A stretch of 64,000 nucleotides of DNA from Macropodus opercularis (lineage: Eukaryota > Chordata > Actinopteri > Anabantiformes > Osphronemidae), in the NCBI GenBank assembly GCA_030770545.1, contig CM061090.1:18076501-18140500 (forward strand), written 5' to 3'. The translations under genes and the position numbers were made by a program. Below are positions 58,904 to 64,000 of the stretch, in pieces. Positions within the stretch are counted from its first letter, which is position 1. Each line of letters begins with the position of its first letter. A model generated the notes under the pieces. The model was not told the origin of the DNA. It did no database searches and saw only the letters and a list, made by a program, of their open reading frames with translations.

Positions 58904-61353
58904 GTGCAATTCAGAATCTCCAATTAACCTGTCTGCATACCTTTGGGCAATAACCTACAGCAACTAGTAAACGAGGGGAAAACACTCAAAGGCGCTGAAA
59001 AAGAAATGAATCGCTGGCGTAGTGAGCAGCAGCCAATGAGCAGCTGGTGACAGAAGCTGTAAGGGAGCTGAAGAAAAACTTGTAAAGTATGTATTTGTCC
59101 AGTCTGATGGAGAAAAAACTAGTCAAACATAGTGAAAACTCACTTTAACAGATGGAGAAAAAAACTGTCTAAAGGTCACTTAATAACAGCTTAGCGTTGA
59201 CACAAGGTCCTATGATCATACACGCACGGTCAGTTAAACAAGGACAGAGATCAAGCCTTTTGGCAAAATCTAATCTTAGTCGATCATCGAGACTAAGAGG
59301 ACTGGAGGCTACTTTTAAGTCCAATATTTACTGGTGCAGTTTGTGGACAGCTGGTTCATTTCAACACCTCATTCCGCCGTAGTGTTCCAGTCCCAAGGGT
59401 GCACTTTCTCTGTTTGAGTAAAACGGGGACAAAAGTGACAGACACTTGGCACCTAGCAATTAACTGGAATTACACCACAGGGGACAAGAACAGCAGATGA
59501 GCAATGTCTGGCAGGCCAGGCCAGCAGTGGACTTTATCTACGCTGGCATGATTCCTAAAAAAAAAGAAGAAAAAAAAGACTGCAATGACTTCGGACTGAC
59601 CTGCTCGTCACACCAAAGCTCCTGGCACGAGTCTAGCAACAAAATGTCAAATTAGAGGAAGTGTCCTGGTGCCATTTTTGATGTATTGCTCAGTCAACGT
59701 GTCTGCTCGGATACGACCACGGCCTCTGCTTCAACGTGCCGCAATTTAGCAATGCTCATAAAGCGAGAAGACTTCCTTTGGTTGTAGGTTGTCATAATAA
59801 AAACCCTCGCAGGAATATTTACCTGCCGTTAAGAAAGGGAACTATAAAAACATATAATGCCTGCGTTTCCAGATCTGCAGGTACGACAGGAGATAAACAT
59901 CTAGCTCCTCTGCAAGGGTTGACATTGCCTTTCTGAGATATAATAAATTCCCCCTTGTGTAGCTCCAAACATTTTCTAAAGCTCCAAAACAAATTACAGC
60001 AGACATCCAGAACACCAAAGCTGACAACAGTGGACATCGGCTGATTACTATTCTGCGTTTGCAAGTGTTTGATGTGCAGATCCAAGTCAATAAAAGAGAA
60101 GTAATTCAAACACGGTCCCAACTGTGTAATGAGAAAGTCTCACTGTGTGTGAGATAAATCACACAGACGATGAGGGGGGTGGATACGGATCTACCATTTG
60201 TTCCCATCGGGTGAGCCCAAACACAAATAAGCCCTGAGAATGGAGCCGGGTACAGCAATATGTCATCTGCGTTATTAAATAAAGCAGCCTCTCGTTCCTT
60301 ATGGCAAGCGGAAAAACGACACAGAAATTGACTTAGGAACAGGAAGACAGCGACACAGGGCGAGCGCATGGCTGGACTAGAAACCAAAACCAATTTGGCA
60401 CATTACCAAGGCCACAAAGACCAACTGTCTTCCTTTAGTGCAACAGTCATGAATAAAAGCGCATACTTGCATTTTGAATCAGTTTTTGCTGAAGGTATGA
60501 ATTCAGTTATCCTGGGACACGACACGGAGTTTGGAGTCTTGATAAAAGGTGCTAGAAGGCCACGAAGCCTGGGAATAGACGCGATTCAACAGCCCAGTGG
60601 CCTGAAAGCCTTGACAATGTCCCTTACCTACGTCGATTACCTGCTGAAAGACAGGAGGCAAAGTAGCCGTAGCTCTTGTACTGGCGGGAACCACACATTA
60701 GCCTCTGTTTTTTACAATTACTGCAAGTTATTACGCTCATACACAGTTACAGTTGGTATAAGGGGGTTAAATGTCCAATCTGACCTTGTGTCTTCGCAAG
60801 AACTCAACTCATGGACAAATGCTGTCCTTTGCTGCGGCGAGAATGTGAGCGACTGCACCGAAAGAACCCTGGGGAGTGGATGCCAAGTTCTTTTATAAGG
60901 CAGCGCATGCTCTCACCCTGGCGATAATGACGCACCATCAGAGGGCCAAAGTGTTTATTGGCATCTGGAGGAAAAACAGTCTATGCTTTTAATTGCGATC
61001 ATTTGTCACTTTGAGGTTTTTCAATAATAGTTCCTCTCTAAGAAAACCTTGCTTGTCATTGAAATTAAAAAAAAGAAGAAAAAAAAAAGTGCTCTGCCCT
61101 TTCTGCTCCAACCATTTTAAAGATTATGTGGTGGGAAATGGGAGGAAGTGTTATCATACTTCAAAGGTTGCCTTTTGCTTTTTGGAGTGCGAGGAAAGAA
61201 ATCCTTCAAGAGGAAAAAAAAGCTTTCGTGACTCAGTTCCAAAAGAAAAATACAGTTACAGACAGGAGAGTACTGATGCTACTGTAGCAGTGACCCAGAA
61301 AAACTAAGTAGTAGTCACCAACATACAAATAGAATTACCTTGCTGGTCTATAG

Positions 61354-61513
61354 ATTCAATTCAGTTTTATTTATATAGCGCTAATTCACAACATCAGGTA
61401 TTTCAAGTGGAGGAAAGAAACCTCCAGGAGACCCAGGCTCAATGTGGGCGGCCATCTGCCTTGAAAGGTTGGGGTGAGGGGATAGAGAAGAGAGAAAAGA
61501 ACAACAAAACAAG
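61354..61513 (-). mobile_element. LINE 3'-tail fragment (same family as in sec24d intron 6)
   Basis: It begins with ATTCAATTCAGTTTTATT and TATATAGCGCT, then AATTCACAACA. After a deletion it continues GAAACCTCCAGGAGACCCAG, GCTCAATGTGGGCGGCCATC, TGCCTTG and GGTGAGGGGATAGAGAAGAG. These blocks follow the same order as 36910-37180. No coding part remains. Orientation matches the sec24d-intron copy (element on the minus strand). Confidence 0.85.
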
Positions 61514-63235
61514 CTGGTTTCACGTACTCTCAACAGTTTTCCTGGCTTTACAGCTGACGTCTTATCAGACCTTTCCCCTCTGCAGCGAATGGTTTCCATA
61601 TACGGTGGAGTTCACTGGTAATGAGACTGTTCACTCTAGGCCCAAGTCAGCACTTTCTGCCTAAGTGTCCCAGTTCCCTTCACATTAGTGCACCCTACTG
61701 CAGTTCGCGGGCTACTCCTCCTGTACCATCACAAACACTACCTGCAATCAGTAGAGAGAATAAACGAACTGAATACAAAAAAAAACTGAGGAGCCAAAGA
61801 CTCATCAGTGTGTCCTCAATCTGCAGAGTATCCCTCTCAAACACTCCAACAACAAGACTTTTCTCCATCTATCATTTCAATCCATCTGGAAACTAAGCAC
61901 GTAATTAGCTATACTGTTGGCAAGCACTGACAACTGCATGCAAACCTTTGTGCCAGGCTTAACTGTGGGAAATATTGTTGCTGGATGCATGTGGCCGCAT
62001 GATTATTCATTTTGTTGGCTCATTACCGTCGCGGACATGACACTGGTTGCCTAGACTCGACTGGAAACTAAATGCCACGTGTGCCGTTTTGAAGCTCTGG
62101 AGATACAGTAGTTGACGGTTTCTGAAAGACTCTCTTCTGTTTATAACAACACTTAACCTTAAGCTACGCATTATTTCCCTTTAATTAGACCTTCTCAGTC
62201 CGCGTGGTGAAGCGCTGCCGTGAGAGATTTAAATTAATGAATATCACCAATGTATTCGCATTTAATAACGTCTGAGGATTACACGCGCTGATGCACGTCA
62301 TGCTGCATCCCACAGCCACGAGTGTAATTTAATTAAATGCATCTTTTTGTGCACCGGGAGCTTCTAAACACATCAATCGTTCATATCAGATCTTTCGGAA
62401 GCATCAGAAGCATCTGTCATCGAATCGACATTGATTATCTTTGATGTTTTCATCAAGACTGATTGCCCGAGTGATACACTTCGCTTTCCTGTCTCAAATT
62501 GACAAGCGGGATCCTCTTACTTCGAAATAAGCCCCATCCGCCGCGCCTTCTTTCTCTCGAAAGGCACCGGAGGGATCCATAGCGTAGGACACACAAGCAA
62601 AGGTTAAGTCAATCATGTCACAGCTCTAAATAGGCGTGCTGGAAAATAGCCAAAGGGTAATTGCACCAGCTGATTGTTGTCGTTTTAAATGGATTGGTAA
62701 GTAACAATTACTGTGGCAGAGCAGCTTTGCAAAGCATCTCACACATCAGTACCTGAGACTTATTGTTCGCATCCTTTAAATCCTTGCCCGTTCGAGTAAC
62801 AGGATTATTTCCCTCGATCGACATCATAAATAAATTCAGCCGGACGGACTTTTAAATGGCATCGTCTGAATTAATGAAAAAGATGCTAAACACGTCTGCT
62901 GACTCAACTTCGACGATGGATGCGTGACTCAACGCAGAAAACAATCTTATAAGGCTGCAACAGACATGAGCGCGTCGAGTTTCGGGACGGAAAACACAGA
63001 TGTGGTTCTCGTGTTGTGGGCCAGCGTTACGCTCTACAGGACGCGAGCGGTGACGGGGTCGGAAGTAAATGCCACCACTCAGCGGCGGAAAGGTCAGTCA
63101 TAACTGCGTTACGTTTGGGGTTTACAGCCCTGCAATGATGCACTGCACACTGGGCTAGTTGGTGAAAGAGGAGCCTCTTCTCGGTTCGCTCCGTTTTCCT
63201 GGGTAGCTTGTCCAGCATTGGACCGGCTGTTTGCT

Positions 63236-63292
63236 GTTCCGTGTTCACCATCCCCTCACCGAAGCCGTTCAAGGCAGATGGCCGTCCAAACA
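63236..63292 (+). mobile_element. Small inverted LINE-tail remnant
   Basis: The reverse complement of this segment contains GGACGGCCATCTGCCTTGAA, CGGCTTCGG and TGAGGGGATGG. It aligns with GGGCGGCCATCTGCCTTGAA, AGGTTGGGG and TGAGGGGATAG at 61446-61483. It is therefore a roughly 50-bp copy in the opposite orientation to the fragment 1.8 kb away. Confidence 0.65.
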
Positions 63293-64000
63293 AATCAATC
63301 AAATAGAAAGATTTATTACAGCTCAGACAGGAAATGAAGCCGTTTATCTAATAATATGTACTTTTTCACACTTCATGGCTCAACCTACAACAGACCCTCC
63401 TGCACTAACTAGCTGACCCACCACAAACACACAAACTTAGTTACGAACGCCAGCTCGTACACCCCATCAAGGACATGGAGAACACAGATATCGCTGTCTG
63501 TACTATGGCCAGATAATGAACAATGGGTGCAAACAGACACGTCCCCTCCACGTTGGGGTAACGCGGACTGGTAATAGTGTGTGTGTGTGATTGAGGAGGT
63601 TGGGGAGCGGGGAGGTTGCTGCGTACGGCTAAACCACAGAATTATTTATCATTGGCTGACACACTGATTAGTCTGTGCCCTGCGAGGCTTTGCTCAGCGC
63701 TTCGCAGAGATGAAGTTGTATGAGCGTAAGTAGAAGTGTACAAAGTGGGAGCGAGAGAGAAGCGGTGGCGTGTTGTGTTCCGTGTTCTTCCGCAATGCAT
63801 CAAAACACAGCGGACTGAAGAATGTGAGTCTGCATTTCTATTCCACTGAAAAACAAAAGGCCTGATAGCATCATTTTACGGCCAAGCTGAGTCACGTGCA
63901 CTGAAGTTTCTGCTCACCAGGGATATTTAGCGTACACAGCACAGTGGCAGGTCAAGGCTGTAAATAAACTATATATCTGTGCACTGGAAGTCATCACAGG

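Larger units (their letters stand above)
55493..64000 (-). other. Upstream kcnip4 intron, to the right edge of the window
   Basis: I searched by eye for known KChIP4 first-exon peptides: the KIS transmembrane-like segment rich in Ile/Val/Leu, and the MNVRR-type start. I found none, so these exons are probably beyond 64000; KCNIP4 first introns are very large in other vertebrates. The plus-strand frame at 60368-60898 has no domain or splice support. LINE tail fragments at 61354-61513 and 63236-63292 and a small CACT repeat at 58877-58903 are the only defined features. Confidence 0.5.

Noticed and set aside
60368..60898. 176-codon plus-strand open frame
   Set aside because: No recognisable family, lies inside the kcnip4 intron on the opposite strand, composition ordinary for intron.
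55493..64000. Kcnip4 first exons (KIS or MNVRR types) within the window
   Set aside because: No minus-strand ORF with the expected peptide and a phase-1 donor was found by eye.
1..64000. tRNA, rRNA, CRISPR, insertion sequences, attachment sites or replication origins
   Set aside because: No A/B-box cloverleaf, regularly spaced repeats or prokaryote-type elements were recognised; the window is vertebrate nuclear DNA.

Overview
The window is nuclear DNA from a vertebrate, almost certainly a ray-finned (teleost) fish. Its genes are split by GT-AG introns, many only 90-800 bp long. The proteins are clear vertebrate orthologues. Scattered LINE and hAT-type fragments and long simple-sequence tracts are of the kind seen in fish genomes. 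There is nothing prokaryotic: no operons, CRISPR arrays or phage genes. Protein identities come from reading the translated exons against remembered family sequences; no database search was run.

Layout, left to right. 1-3.75 kb: no coding exon recognised. 3.76-4.62 kb: a CpG-rich island with splice donors on the minus strand, probably the first non-coding exon(s) of a leftward gene; synteny suggests usp53. 4.6-10.4 kb: intergenic, no supported gene. 10.7-16.0 kb (minus): myoz2 (calsarcin-1), five coding exons, 267 aa, plus a 5' UTR exon with a MEF2-type site upstream. 18.0-32.0 kb (minus): synpo2 (myopodin), a PDZ-domain Z-disc/actin protein with a very large exon and two alternative C-termini (1,524 or 1,691 aa). 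33.5-46.0 kb (plus): sec24d, 22 coding exons, 1,034 aa, a COPII cargo adaptor. 48.8-64 kb (minus): the 3' part of a Kv-channel-interacting protein gene, best matching KCNIP4; its first exon(s) lie beyond the right edge, so 55.5-64 kb is read as intron.

Reading frames close exactly across every splice junction: 3,105 nt for sec24d, 4,575 or 5,076 nt for synpo2, 804 nt for myoz2, and 591 nt for the KCNIP4 core. The gene order and orientation sec24d (+) / synpo2 (-) / myoz2 (-) match human 4q26, where USP53 comes next. Synpo2 and myoz2 are both muscle Z-disc proteins; sec24d is a housekeeping secretory gene transcribed head-to-head with synpo2; kcnip4 converges on sec24d.

The most interesting observations are two GC-AG introns in kcnip4, one flanking a cassette exon with a competing in-frame GT donor; a 126-bp kcnip4 intron carrying a long UG repeat just after its 5' splice site; an expanded Gln-rich and Trp/Gln/Pro-repeat block in synpo2; an 18-bp perfect inverted repeat forming two mutually exclusive hairpins in a synpo2 intron; and linkage of a KCNIP gene to this cluster, mirroring the human 10q22-24 paralogon. 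I found no evidence of a wholly new biological system.
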